DNA of 64,000 nt, from positions 1-64,000 of the forward strand of contig NZ_JAUSUH010000009.1 of NCBI RefSeq assembly GCF_030813595.1, written 5' to 3'. Under the pieces are notes generated by a model, which saw nothing but the letters and a program-made list of their open reading frames with translations, was not told the origin of the DNA and did not search any database. A program made the position numbers and the translations under genes. This document shows positions 25,931-34,180 of this stretch, piece by piece. The DNA comes from Ancylobacter vacuolatus (lineage in GTDB: Bacteria; Pseudomonadota; Alphaproteobacteria; Rhizobiales; Xanthobacteraceae). Numbering within the stretch: position 1 is the stretch's first letter; each line of letters opens with the position of its first letter.

Positions 25931-26875
25931 TTATCCGCGTGATAAGCGCAGGCGGCAGTCCGTCGGGCTGATGTAGTTCAACTCGGATCGCTCGAACCGT
26001 TCGGCAGACAGGATCCAAAGGCCCCTGCCGTCATCGGTGAGGGTCGCCATCACGCCATGGAGCGGAAGATCCGCTGCGCCTCGGGGCAGCATGGTCCGGA
26101 CGATGGCCGAGATGTCGATGCCGGCGAATGGATGGCTCCCGGCAGGTACCGCGATGAAGCGGGCGTAAAAATTCAAGCCGTTGATGCGGACGCTCGCAGC
26201 ATCGCGCGCCAACCCCGCCAGCGCGGTGCGATAGGCGGGCTTCAACGTCCCGATGTGAATGTGGAACTGGTGCTGGCCGCGCGTCGTCGGGGGCTGAATG
26301 GCGAAGGCGAGATCGTCCTTTGCAAAGGGCGGCTCGACCATGGTCTGCGAGGCGACATAGGCGTCCTGCCAGTAATTGCGCTCGGCATAGCCGGGCACGT
26401 CCTCGATCCCGATCACGGGCGGGATCGCCCAAAGCACAAAACGGCAGTTCTCCCCACGTGCGCGCGGATAGCGATCGGGATCACGATAGCGGGTGTCGTA
26501 CTGCAGGAAGAAATCATGTCCGTCATTGCTGCCGCGTATGAACTCTCCCTGCGCATCAGCGCAGCGGCCGCTGGCACAGGCGTCGGAGGCAAGAAACCGG
26601 AAGACGGCGCAGGTCCCCGCTGACGCATTGACGGGGTCTGCGCAGGCCGCGCAGGGCGCCGGAGCCTTGTCGTCCTTATTGGCCTCCGGCGGCGAGGCCC
26701 AATGAAGCACCTCCCCCGACGGCAGCGAGGGCGGGTTGAGGGGGCAGGCTTGCACGCGCGGTTCAGCCGCGTCGCTCACCCCGGAAGCGACAGCCAGCAC
26801 AAATCCAAGCAGAAGGACGGCCACAGGCCGGCGCTCCCTCGCGCGAAAAGGCCTCGCCTGGCGTTCGCTGGTCAT
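25931..26875 (-). CDS. CDP-diacylglycerol diphosphatase-like protein (exported)
   Basis: The 314-residue protein has an N-terminal signal/anchor (RRPVAVLLLGFVLAVASGVSDAA). The family signature is clear in the second half: LAFAIQPPTTRGQHQFHIHIG, with His202, His205 and His207 of the HIT-like active site. The preceding RFVLWAIPPVIGIEDVPG aligns with the beta-strand region of CDP-diacylglycerol pyrophosphatases (Cdh type), which cleave CDP-diacylglycerol to phosphatidate and CMP. It is longer than E. coli Cdh and has extra Cys between residues 75 and 105 that may form disulfides. A near-ideal AAGGAGGTG site precedes the ATG. Last gene of a four-gene operon. Confidence 0.78.
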   Translation of the reverse strand: MTSERQARPFRARERRPVAVLLLGFVLAVASGVSDAAEPRVQACPLNPPSLPSGEVLHWASPPEANKDDKAPAPCAACADPVNASAGTCAVFRFLASDACASGRCADAQGEFIRGSNDGHDFFLQYDTRYRDPDRYPRARGENCRFVLWAIPPVIGIEDVPGYAERNYWQDAYVASQTMVEPPFAKDDLAFAIQPPTTRGQHQFHIHIGTLKPAYRTALAGLARDAASVRINGLNFYARFIAVPAGSHPFAGIDISAIVRTMLPRGAADLPLHGVMATLTDDGRGLWILSAERFERSELNYISPTDCRLRLSRG

Positions 26876-26890
26876 GCCCGCACCTCCTTC

Positions 26891-27784
26891 TCAATCCTCG
26901 TTCAGCGAGTAGACCAGCGCGGGCGATTGCCGGAGGGCACCCTTGAAGCGGTAGGGAACATCCTCCGCATGGTTGGCCGCCGGCATGTCCGGGCTCACGA
27001 GATGCAACTGGTCGCCAAACACGCCGGAGATATCGACATGGCAGTGCCGGGCAATCTCCACATAGCTCGGGCCGTCATCGACCTCGAAATCGAAGATGTC
27101 GCGGTCTGGCACGTGCGTCATCGACACGTCGACCACCAGGCTCCGCGCCACCTCAAGTTTGCTGCTGCTGAGATTGATGCCGTCCTCGGCGGGCGCCACC
27201 ACCTGAAGGCGCTGCAGCCTGATCTGCGAATTGGTGAGATCGAGCCCGTCATCGCCGGAATGGAAGCTTCTGAGCTCGCCAACCCGCCACTCCTGCGGCC
27301 CCACTCCCATAAGGGAGAACCCGTCCCTGTCGTCCAGCATGGGATCGTTGCTCGGAACCGCCGGGTCGCCGTGGCCGAGATGGTAGACCGCGATCAAGGC
27401 GGCACTGAAATACGACGCCGCGCTTGGGCCTGCGGCCGTGACGTCCAGCCCGTCCTTTTCCGCGCTGCGATAAGCACCGAAGAACCAGACCCCACCATTG
27501 TCGGCCTTCCTCACCGGGCGGAAGAGGTGGTTGCAGGCCCGTATATACAGGCGTGCCGCGTCAAGCGAAGAACCCTGCTCGAAGATGAGCGCCGCATGGC
27601 CGATCGGGCTTGTGGGCACAAGGCCGTTGAGGATGAGGATACTGACCCCGTCCTCGACGACGAGCCGCGCTCCCTTGCGAACGCGAACGTCCGTGGTCAC
27701 GACATAGGTGACGCCCGCCTTCAAGCGCAGCGTGCCGGTGACGGGCCCCTGAAGGAGTTCCACACATGTGTCGGCCATGGTCAC
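26891..27784 (-). CDS. Predicted right-handed beta-helix protein, function unknown
   Basis: The 297-residue protein has no signal peptide. Short repeating beta-strand phrases (GARLVVEDGVSILILNG, SGDDGLDLTNSQIRLQRLQV, AEDGINLSSSKLEVARSLVV, RDIFDFEVDDG) with Asp-Gly turns suggest a parallel beta-helix of the pectate-lyase-like type. No catalytic family could be assigned. ATG 27784 overlaps the stop of the upstream DUF4239 gene (ATGA), so it is translationally coupled. A second in-frame ATG at 27778 is possible. The coupling implies that it works with the membrane proteins of this operon. Confidence 0.7.
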   Translation of the reverse strand: MTMADTCVELLQGPVTGTLRLKAGVTYVVTTDVRVRKGARLVVEDGVSILILNGLVPTSPIGHAALIFEQGSSLDAARLYIRACNHLFRPVRKADNGGVWFFGAYRSAEKDGLDVTAAGPSAASYFSAALIAVYHLGHGDPAVPSNDPMLDDRDGFSLMGVGPQEWRVGELRSFHSGDDGLDLTNSQIRLQRLQVVAPAEDGINLSSSKLEVARSLVVDVSMTHVPDRDIFDFEVDDGPSYVEIARHCHVDISGVFGDQLHLVSPDMPAANHAEDVPYRFKGALRQSPALVYSLNED

Positions 27785-28596
27785 GACGCCCCCGGACGGA
27801 GGGTCGGATCCTGCAGCTTCAGGCCGTTATAGACGTCCTGCAGGCTCTCGGCCGACGTTGTCGTGTCGCCGAGATAAGGAAGGTCGATGATCGCGATGGC
27901 GGCAAGCAAGAGTGTCAGCATGATCAGTTGGACGGTCAGCGTGATGGCCCGGACCGGCGTTGCCTCGACCAGCCGCAGACCGCAGATGATGATGACGCCG
28001 AAAATGCTCAGCAGGCTCACCGTATAGAACATGCTGGGCAAGGCGCTGTTCACGCTCAATATGCGGTCGTTGCGCATCTGAGCCGCAAGCTCCACCGTAT
28101 CCAGGATCTTGGAGAACTCGGCGACACTCTTTGCCGATTGGGGATCGATCCGATCGATCTGCCAGAACACATCGGCGAGCGCCTTTGAGGTGGTCTCGCT
28201 GCCATGCCCCTCCTTCAGCACCGGCCATTCGTCGGTGATGATGGACTGTGTATAGGCGAGCAGTGCTTTCCGCGCGTCCAGTGCCGGTTCGGTGCCTTCG
28301 AGGATCAGCAGCCGGTTCAGGCTCTTGATGACCTGCGCCTCCTGCGAAACCTTGTCGTCGAGGCTGGATGCGGTGGTCATGACGAGCGCGAGAACGAAGC
28401 CGAGCACCACATAGGCGCCCGACATGGTGTTCTGGGTCGCCGTGTCGACGATGTCGCTGTCATAGTCGAACCAGCTCCATCTGACGTTCATGGACCTGAG
28501 CACGGCCGTCGCCAGCAGCAGGGCGAGGCAGGAAAGTGCCGGTATCAGCACCAGGAGCTGCGTGTCCGACAGATATTGCAGGAATGAAAGAGACAT
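27781..28596 (-). CDS. DUF4239 (bestrophin-like domain) membrane protein
   Basis: The 271-residue protein has four predicted membrane segments: residues about 14-34, 60-80 (SGAYVVLGFVLALVMTTASS), 190-210 and 217-240. A soluble, mainly helical central loop lies between segments two and three. Length, topology and the helical loop fit DUF4239, sometimes called a bestrophin-like domain and of unknown function. It is the second gene of the operon, 33 bases after the TAXI-like gene, and overlaps the beta-helix gene. Confidence 0.72.
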   Translation of the reverse strand: MSLSFLQYLSDTQLLVLIPALSCLALLLATAVLRSMNVRWSWFDYDSDIVDTATQNTMSGAYVVLGFVLALVMTTASSLDDKVSQEAQVIKSLNRLLILEGTEPALDARKALLAYTQSIITDEWPVLKEGHGSETTSKALADVFWQIDRIDPQSAKSVAEFSKILDTVELAAQMRNDRILSVNSALPSMFYTVSLLSIFGVIIICGLRLVEATPVRAITLTVQLIMLTLLLAAIAIIDLPYLGDTTTSAESLQDVYNGLKLQDPTLRPGAS

Positions 28597-28629
28597 CGAT
28601 CAGCGGCCCCCAAATGCCCAACATGCTGT

Positions 28630-30012
28630 TCAGAATTTCTTCAGAAGGGCGATCTTCTTCTGCGCATCCTGGATCGTGCTGTTGATGCTACGCCTGAGAT
28701 TGAAATAGTGCCGCATCTGATCGTCCTGCACCCAGGTTTCGGCCGTTTTCGTATCCAGAACTGTTAGACGCTCGATCACCGATGCCATGTCTTCGGCGGT
28801 ACGAGCCGCCACGAGCTCATCCTCGAGATAGCGAAGCTCCCAGAAATGAAGCCAGAGCAATTTCTGGGAGGCGAAGCCACGAAAGCCGATGATCTTGTTG
28901 AAGACGGGCAAGCCGAGCAGAAGCAGGGCGAGCAGCACAACCCAGACATTCTCCAGTAGCGCGGCAAGCCAAAGAGGCAGATAGCTGAAAATAGCCGGAA
29001 CGCCGCCGGTATAGAAACGGGTCGCGATAGGGCTCAGCGAAAACCTTCGGTCCCTGTATTTCGGGAAGGTGTCGGCCGCGGGGAAGAAGTTGTCGGATTT
29101 CAAATTGATATCGCGCGCCGCAAGCAGAAAAGTCCACTGCACGACGGGATGCAGTTCCTTCTCCACGAGGAGATTCACCGAGGACGCGAGCAAGGCGATG
29201 TCGCTCTCGGGCCTGATGTCCGCGATGTCGATGGCGCCGCGCGGCACCGTCACCTTCTGCAGGAAAGGCAGCCGGCGGACATAGGCGTCGACAAGGGGGA
29301 AGTTCATCAGCTTGAGGTTCGGATCGCTCAGCATCTGCTGAATGACCGGCGAACTGAAGCCATCGACGATGAAGACCGCGTCGATCTTGCCGGCGCGAAG
29401 CTGTTCCACCGCCTCTACATGCGGGAGCTTGAGGAAATTCGGCTGGTCCCCCGTGCCCGGATTGTTCAGGTCCATGAGGGTGGAGAACAGCCTCGCGCTG
29501 ACCGTGCCCGGCGCGCCGACGGCGATCTGCTTGTTACGGTAATACTGAAAGGGATCGTCGACCTGCACCGTGTCGCCCCGGTAGAACAGCCAGGCGGGTG
29601 CAATCGCCACATTGCCGAGGGAGACGAGGCCAGGATAGTCCGCCGGCGACCCCGCTCCCGACACGACGAAGCTGGCATTGATATCCGACCCCGGGTCGCG
29701 AATGTCCTTTTCAACGGCATCAAGGCCGGACCGGCTTCGGATGTCCAGCGGCAGGCCCTGGCGCTCGAAATAGGACTGGAAGGCGCCACCGAGCTGGTTG
29801 CTCAGCGTGCCACGCTGGCCGATGGCTAGAACCGTAGGCTCGCGTGGAAAGGGCTCGATATACACCAGAATCGCAAGAAAAAGCGCGGCGACGACGACGC
29901 CGATCGGCAGATAGAATATGGCAATATTCCACCACGCGACAATCTCCCGCCGAAGATCGTACTTCAGGTATTTCCTGACAAATGCAATGAAATCTCTGGA
30001 ATATCTGCCCAT
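28630..30012 (-). CDS. TAXI-type (TRAP-associated) solute-binding domain protein with two membrane anchors
   Basis: The 460-residue protein has a transmembrane helix at about residues 30-52. An extracytoplasmic domain at about 55-345 has the TAXI solute-receptor layout (VLAIGQRGTLSNQLGGAF, GAPGTVSARLFSTLMD, LRAGKIDAVFIVDG). A second membrane helix follows at about 355-385, then a cytoplasmic helical tail rich in charged residues. Ordinary TAXI receptors are secreted and pair with a TRAP permease; this one is anchored twice and no TRAP permease is nearby. It may be a sensor or part of a transport complex with the DUF4239 protein. First gene of the operon. Confidence 0.72.
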   Translation of the reverse strand: MGRYSRDFIAFVRKYLKYDLRREIVAWWNIAIFYLPIGVVVAALFLAILVYIEPFPREPTVLAIGQRGTLSNQLGGAFQSYFERQGLPLDIRSRSGLDAVEKDIRDPGSDINASFVVSGAGSPADYPGLVSLGNVAIAPAWLFYRGDTVQVDDPFQYYRNKQIAVGAPGTVSARLFSTLMDLNNPGTGDQPNFLKLPHVEAVEQLRAGKIDAVFIVDGFSSPVIQQMLSDPNLKLMNFPLVDAYVRRLPFLQKVTVPRGAIDIADIRPESDIALLASSVNLLVEKELHPVVQWTFLLAARDINLKSDNFFPAADTFPKYRDRRFSLSPIATRFYTGGVPAIFSYLPLWLAALLENVWVVLLALLLLGLPVFNKIIGFRGFASQKLLWLHFWELRYLEDELVAARTAEDMASVIERLTVLDTKTAETWVQDDQMRHYFNLRRSINSTIQDAQKKIALLKKF

Positions 30013-30810
30013 CGCCCCTATCCGACCCCGGATACGTAGTAAAGAAGTGCTAACTTAGCCCATGCGCCGAGCGACCGACCGCATCTGGAGCGGATTGGCC
30101 CCGTGTAGCCACGTTGCATGCCGCGCAGAAGAGGTGACCCGTCCCGCGACGATGAAGCTTGAGTGATGGCGGCTCGCCTGTTTCGCGGACGTATCCCACC
30201 GCTATCAGCCGAGGATCGCTCAATGTGAGGCATCGGAAACGGCGGAAGATGGGGGGCATGGCTCGCTCAGGGGCAGAGAGTCGGGACGACGCGACATGCC
30301 TCAACTCCAACCTCGATCTGGCTGGAATCGGACACCGATCCCGTTCGTCTATTCCCGGCTATGGCTCCATCAGGCCGATGATCCGAGGCTGGCCGGTCCG
30401 CCGGCCGTAGCGCGGCGATGTCGCTCATCAAGCGGCTTGCCATGTTTCCAGCCGTCCAGGTTGCATCAAGACATTATCTGTTTGTTGGTACGGTAACACC
30501 CACTCAGGGGGCCGACAAGCGATGTGCCTTCCGCGCCCTGCGGATGCGGGAACGGTGCCTCGCTGCCGAAGCTCATGAAGGCCATCACCAGGAGCGGCGC
30601 CGGCTCGGCTATCCCTTGGCCGGCAGGCAATGGCCGTAACGCCGCGCCTCCATCTCCCGACCAGGCGGGAGGGCTTCCGCGTCCCCCCGCAAAAGGCGGC
30701 ATCGGCGGCATGGGCATGTTCATCGCTGGAAGCACCGGCACGGTCGCCTCCGGGGAGACGCGCAATGAATGATCGACCGGCCGCCGGGAAAGCCGCGCCT
30801 TGGCGCGAGT
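30013..30810. other. Long intergenic region, no supported gene
   Basis: About 800 bases lie between the start of the TAXI-like operon and the 3' end of the ABC transporter operon. The operon promoter must be near 30015-30080. Short open frames on both strands have no family resemblance and no good ribosome binding sites. Decayed sequence is likely. Confidence 0.4.
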
Positions 30811-31482
30811 CTACAGCCGCATACGGGCGAGATAGCCCCGCTCGTAGAAAGAGACGATCCGCGTCACCGAGAACGCGATGACGAAATAGATCAACGCCGT
30901 GGCGGTGAGAATCTCGATCGGCCGCGCGGTCGAATCGGCAATCATCTGGCCCTGATACATCAGGTCCGCCATGCCGACGGCCGAGACCAGCGCGCTTTCC
31001 TTGAACAGGGTCACGCAGTTGGAGAGCAGCGTCGGGACGGCGCGCAGCACCGTCTGGGGCAGGATCACATAAGGAACACTCACCCGCGCCGGCAGGCCGA
31101 GGGCGACGCAGGCATCGCGCTGCTCGGCGCCGATGGATTTGAGCGCCGCGCGAAAGCTCTCGCTGGAAATGGCGCCCATATAGAGCGAAAGGGTGAGCAC
31201 GGTGGAAAACACATTGCCCAGTTCCATGCCGAGGATCGCCGGCAGGCAGAAGAAAAACCAGAACAGCTGGATCAGCACCGGCGTGCCGCGGAAGATCTCC
31301 ACATAGGTCGTGGCGATCACCCGCAGCACCGGATGGCCGGCCTGGCGCACCACGCTCACAAGGAAACCGAGTGTGAGGCCGAAGGCGAGGCCGAGCGCGG
31401 TGAAATACAGCGTGTTGCCAAGACCGATGGACAGCGCCAGGCGATAGTCCCACAGGAAACCGAGGGCGGCGGTGATGTTCAT
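30811..31482 (-). CDS. Amino-acid-type ABC transporter permease (second subunit)
   Basis: The 223-residue membrane protein is of the polar amino acid uptake (HisM/GlnP) family. It has the N-terminal LSIGLGNTLYFTALGLAFG segment, the VEIFRGTPVLIQLF phrase and the cytoplasmic EAA loop as CVALGLPARVSVPYVILPQ. The start is ATG 31482 with AGGAGAAGG upstream. It is the last of four genes (binding protein, ATPase, two permeases), so the importer is a heteromeric two-permease type. Confidence 0.92.
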   Translation of the reverse strand: MNITAALGFLWDYRLALSIGLGNTLYFTALGLAFGLTLGFLVSVVRQAGHPVLRVIATTYVEIFRGTPVLIQLFWFFFCLPAILGMELGNVFSTVLTLSLYMGAISSESFRAALKSIGAEQRDACVALGLPARVSVPYVILPQTVLRAVPTLLSNCVTLFKESALVSAVGMADLMYQGQMIADSTARPIEILTATALIYFVIAFSVTRIVSFYERGYLARMRL

Positions 31483-31495
31483 CTCGTCCTTCTCC

Positions 31496-32167
31496 TCACG
31501 CCAGGCGCGAGCGCAGGCGACGCTCGCACAGGCCCACGACCTGCGAGAGCGGGACCGAGAGCGCGAAATAGATGAAGGCGACCGTGGTGTAGATCTCGAT
31601 CGGACGGTAGGTCTGGGTGGCCAGCGTCTTGCCCTCATACATGAGGTCGGCAATGGCCACGATCGCCACCAGCGACGTCTGCTGCAGCAGGCCGATCGTG
31701 TTGGTGAGCAGCACCGGGATCGCCATCAGCACCGCCTGCGGCAGGATCACGTAGATCGTCTTCTTCAGCGGCGACAGGCCGAGCGCCGTGCAGGCATCGT
31801 AATGCGAGGCGGGAATGGACTGGATGGCGGCGCGGTAGGCCTCGGCGTTGAAGGCCGTGATGTTCATGCCCAGCGCCAGGATGGCCATGTAGAAGGGGTC
31901 GTAAAAAATGCCGAAGAAATACGGCACGCAGTAGAAGATCCAGATGATCTGGACCAGGGCGGGGGTGCAGCGGAAAAGTTCGATGAAGCCGATCGCCACC
32001 CAGCGCAGCGGCGCGATGCGGCTCATCACCATCTGGCAGACGAGAAAGCCGCCTATGAGGCCGATGACGGCGCAGATCGCGGTAAGCTGGAGCGTGACCG
32101 CAAGCCCCGCCATCAGCGGGTCCCAGTTGGCCGTGATGACCGAGAAGTCCCAGGTATAACGACCCAT
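31496..32167 (-). CDS. Amino-acid-type ABC transporter permease (first subunit)
   Basis: The 223-residue membrane protein is homologous to its downstream partner. It has IELFRCTPALVQIIWIFY and an EAA loop, CTALGLSPLKKTIYVILPQ. The start is placed at ATG 32167, preceded by GAGGAGTGGAG; the GTG at 32176 would sit inside that ribosome binding region. Eleven to thirteen bases separate it from its neighbours. Confidence 0.92.
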   Translation of the reverse strand: MGRYTWDFSVITANWDPLMAGLAVTLQLTAICAVIGLIGGFLVCQMVMSRIAPLRWVAIGFIELFRCTPALVQIIWIFYCVPYFFGIFYDPFYMAILALGMNITAFNAEAYRAAIQSIPASHYDACTALGLSPLKKTIYVILPQAVLMAIPVLLTNTIGLLQQTSLVAIVAIADLMYEGKTLATQTYRPIEIYTTVAFIYFALSVPLSQVVGLCERRLRSRLA

Positions 32168-32179
32168 CGTCTCCACTCC

Positions 32180-32956
32180 TCAGGAAATGGTCTCGACGTG
32201 AAGGACCTTCTTCAGGAAATCCGCGGTGCGCGGCTCGGAGGGGTTGGTGAACATCTTCGAGGGGGGCGCGTCCTCGATGATCCGGCCTTCGGCGGAGAAG
32301 ATCACCCGGGTGGCGATGCGCTTGGCGAACCACATGTCATGGGTGACGATCATCATCGACATCTTCTGCTCGGCGAGTTCGAGCATCACCCCTTCCACCT
32401 CGGTGACGAGTTCGGGATCGAGGGCCGATGTCACCTCGTCGAAAAGCATGATCTTGGGGTCGAGCAGCAGGGCGCGGGCAATGGCCACGCGCTGCTTCTG
32501 GCCGCCCGACAGCATGCCGGGAAAGGCGCCAGCCTTGCTCTCCAGGCCAAGACGGGCCAGCAGCTGCATGGCCCGTTCCGTGGCGACCGAACGGCTTTCG
32601 CCGCGGGCGCGCATCGGCGCGAGGATAAGGTTGCCCAGCACGGTCAGATGCGGGAACAGCGTGTAGTGCTGAAACACCATCCCGACCTTGTTGCGGACCG
32701 GGATGTCGACGAAATTATCCTTCCTGGACTTGGGGTTGGCCTCGATGTAGCGCACGCCTTCGAGCTCGATGCGGCCGCGATCGATCTTCTCCAGGCCCAT
32801 CACGCAGCGCAGCAGCGTGCTCTTGCCGCTGCCGCTCGGCCCGATGACGACAACACGCTCACCGGCTTCCATCTGGAAGTTGATGTCGTCGAGAACGATC
32901 AGGTGCCCGCCGAACGACTTGCGCAGCCCTTGCACGTTCAGGAAGCTGGATGACAT
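32180..32956 (-). CDS. Amino-acid-type ABC transporter ATP-binding protein
   Basis: The 258-residue ATPase has Walker A GPSGSGKST at about residues 39-47, the Q-loop in VFQHYTLFPHLTV, the signature LSGGQKQR, Walker B IMLFDEV followed by TSALDPE, and the switch His in IVTHDM. The TSALDP phrase is typical of the polar amino acid uptake subfamily. It energises the two permeases encoded just downstream. Confidence 0.95.
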   Translation of the reverse strand: MSSSFLNVQGLRKSFGGHLIVLDDINFQMEAGERVVVIGPSGSGKSTLLRCVMGLEKIDRGRIELEGVRYIEANPKSRKDNFVDIPVRNKVGMVFQHYTLFPHLTVLGNLILAPMRARGESRSVATERAMQLLARLGLESKAGAFPGMLSGGQKQRVAIARALLLDPKIMLFDEVTSALDPELVTEVEGVMLELAEQKMSMMIVTHDMWFAKRIATRVIFSAEGRIIEDAPPSKMFTNPSEPRTADFLKKVLHVETIS

Positions 32957-32983
32957 GCTGACCCCTCTTACTCACATTGAGAG

Positions 32984-33011
32984 GCGGACGGCACCACGCG
33001 GTGCCGCCCGC
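32984..33011. terminator. Intercistronic hairpin between binding-protein and ATPase genes
   Basis: A 12-bp stem with one mismatch (GCGGACGGCACC / GGTGCCGCCCGC, loop ACGC) follows the stop of the binding-protein gene and precedes the ATPase gene. Such hairpins commonly protect the binding-protein mRNA or attenuate downstream expression, giving more binding protein than membrane subunits. Confidence 0.6.
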
Positions 33012-33027
33012 TCCAGAAACCGTCAGC

Positions 33028-33879
33028 TCACTTGGCGCCGGCGAGATACACTTCGCTCCAGTGCTTGAGCGAGGCATCGACCGCACCGAGGGACACCTTC
33101 TCTTCGAGGAAGATGTTGAGCACCTGGATGTCATGATAGGTCAACTGCGGCGGCAGGCCGAAGGAGATGCCCTGCTTCATCAGTGCGGGGTGAGCTTCGA
33201 GCAGGCCCACCTTTTCCGAATTGGCGGTCTGTAGCAGCAGGTTGGTGGTCGAGTCTGCGCCCGCCACGTCGACGCGGCCGGAGAGCAGCGCCAGATTGAG
33301 GCCGTTGGCGTCCGGCAGGCGGACGATCTGCGCCTTCTTGAAGCGCTCGGTCACCTTGTGGTCCTGGGCCGAACCGGACATCACACCGATGCGCATGCCG
33401 GGCACGTCGAAAGTGGAGAGGTCGGCGGCCGGATTCTTGGTCTTTTCGCTCGCCAGAAGATAGGCGAAGTTCATCTCGTCATAGCCGGCGATGCCGCTGT
33501 AGTTGATGACGAGGGCGCGGGCCGGGGTGCGGTTGAGCGCCGGCGACATGTCCCACTTGCCGGCCTGCAGGCCAGCGACGATGTTGTCCCAGGTGGTGTC
33601 GACGAATTCGATCTTCACCTTGAGCACCTCGGCGAACTGTTTGCACAGGTCGAGATAGGCACCGCCATATTCGCCGGTCTTGAGGTCCTTCATGACGTAA
33701 GGCGGCGAGATGGCGGAGGCGCAGCGCAAGGTGCCGCGCTTCTGCACTTCCGACCAGTAGCCATCGGCATGGGCAGGCGCAGCCTGCAGCCCGGCGACGA
33801 CCGCAAGGCCGAGAGCGCCCGCGCCGATACCGTGCGTGCAGAGCCTTGCAAACTTCTTCCAAACGCGAGCTAAAGTCAT
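33028..33879 (-). CDS. ABC transporter periplasmic substrate-binding protein (family 3 type)
   Basis: The 283-residue protein has a signal peptide (GAGALGLAVVAGLQAAPAHA) and the family 3 solute-binding fold: TLRCASAISPPYVMKD near the N-terminus, then EYGGAYLDLCKQFAEVLKVKIEFVDTTW in two parts, and GMRIGVMSGSAQDHKV. This class binds amino acids, opines and related small amines. The start is ATG 33879 with GGGGAA upstream. It is the first gene of the importer operon and has a candidate GntR operator about 80 bases upstream. Confidence 0.92.
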   Translation of the reverse strand: MTLARVWKKFARLCTHGIGAGALGLAVVAGLQAAPAHADGYWSEVQKRGTLRCASAISPPYVMKDLKTGEYGGAYLDLCKQFAEVLKVKIEFVDTTWDNIVAGLQAGKWDMSPALNRTPARALVINYSGIAGYDEMNFAYLLASEKTKNPAADLSTFDVPGMRIGVMSGSAQDHKVTERFKKAQIVRLPDANGLNLALLSGRVDVAGADSTTNLLLQTANSEKVGLLEAHPALMKQGISFGLPPQLTYHDIQVLNIFLEEKVSLGAVDASLKHWSEVYLAGAK

Positions 33880-33956
33880 TTTGTGTTCCCCTTTGCGGAA
33901 GCCGATATGCACGCATGATGTCCACCCCAAGCGGACAATCAGGTTCTTGGTTGCTT

Positions 33957-33974
33957 TTTGTTATATCGTATAAA
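33957..33974. promoter_or_regulatory. Candidate GntR operator A (ABC transporter operon)
   Basis: TTTGTTATATCGTATAAA lies about 80 bases upstream of the binding-protein start. It resembles the six other AT-rich sites listed in this region. A weaker relative (GTTTGATATTACATAAT, 34041-34057) lies between this and the divergent SDR gene. Confidence 0.6.
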
Positions 33975-34153
33975 TCTGACGCCCCCTGTCAAATGGAGAT
34001 TTGACGGACGAGGGCGTCGCCTCCGCCTATAGTTTTAACTGTTTGATATTACATAATTTTTTTCTCCATTTCTGATCACCTCGACGCCATTGCGTGCACG
34101 CGCAGGGCGGAAGGAACGCACCTTTCCTCTTGCCTCCCTCGGCGGTTATGTCA

Positions 34154-34170
34154 TTTGTTATATAATAATT
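34154..34170. promoter_or_regulatory. Candidate GntR operator B (SDR-RidA operon)
   Basis: TTTGTTATATAATAATT ends directly against the GGAGG ribosome binding site (34171-34175) of the SDR gene at 34181. A bound repressor here would block transcript elongation or initiation. Confidence 0.6.
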
Positions 34171-34180
34171 GGAGGCGGAC

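Noticed and set aside
30050-30310. 86-codon minus-strand frame with a C-x2-C motif
   Set aside because: No ribosome binding site, no family resemblance and only one cysteine pair; not enough to call a gene.
30466-30765. 99-codon minus-strand frame rich in Met and Pro
   Set aside because: Composition is typical of chance GC-rich open frames; no start signal or homologous family was recognised.
25225-30810. Possible integrative element using tRNA-Ser as attachment site
   Set aside because: No integrase gene and no second copy of the tRNA 3' end were found downstream; only decayed DNA and lower-GC genes hint at acquisition.
34041-34057. GTTTGATATTACATAAT as an eighth GntR operator
   Set aside because: It resembles the consensus only weakly and lies between two better sites; kept as a possible auxiliary site, not listed separately.
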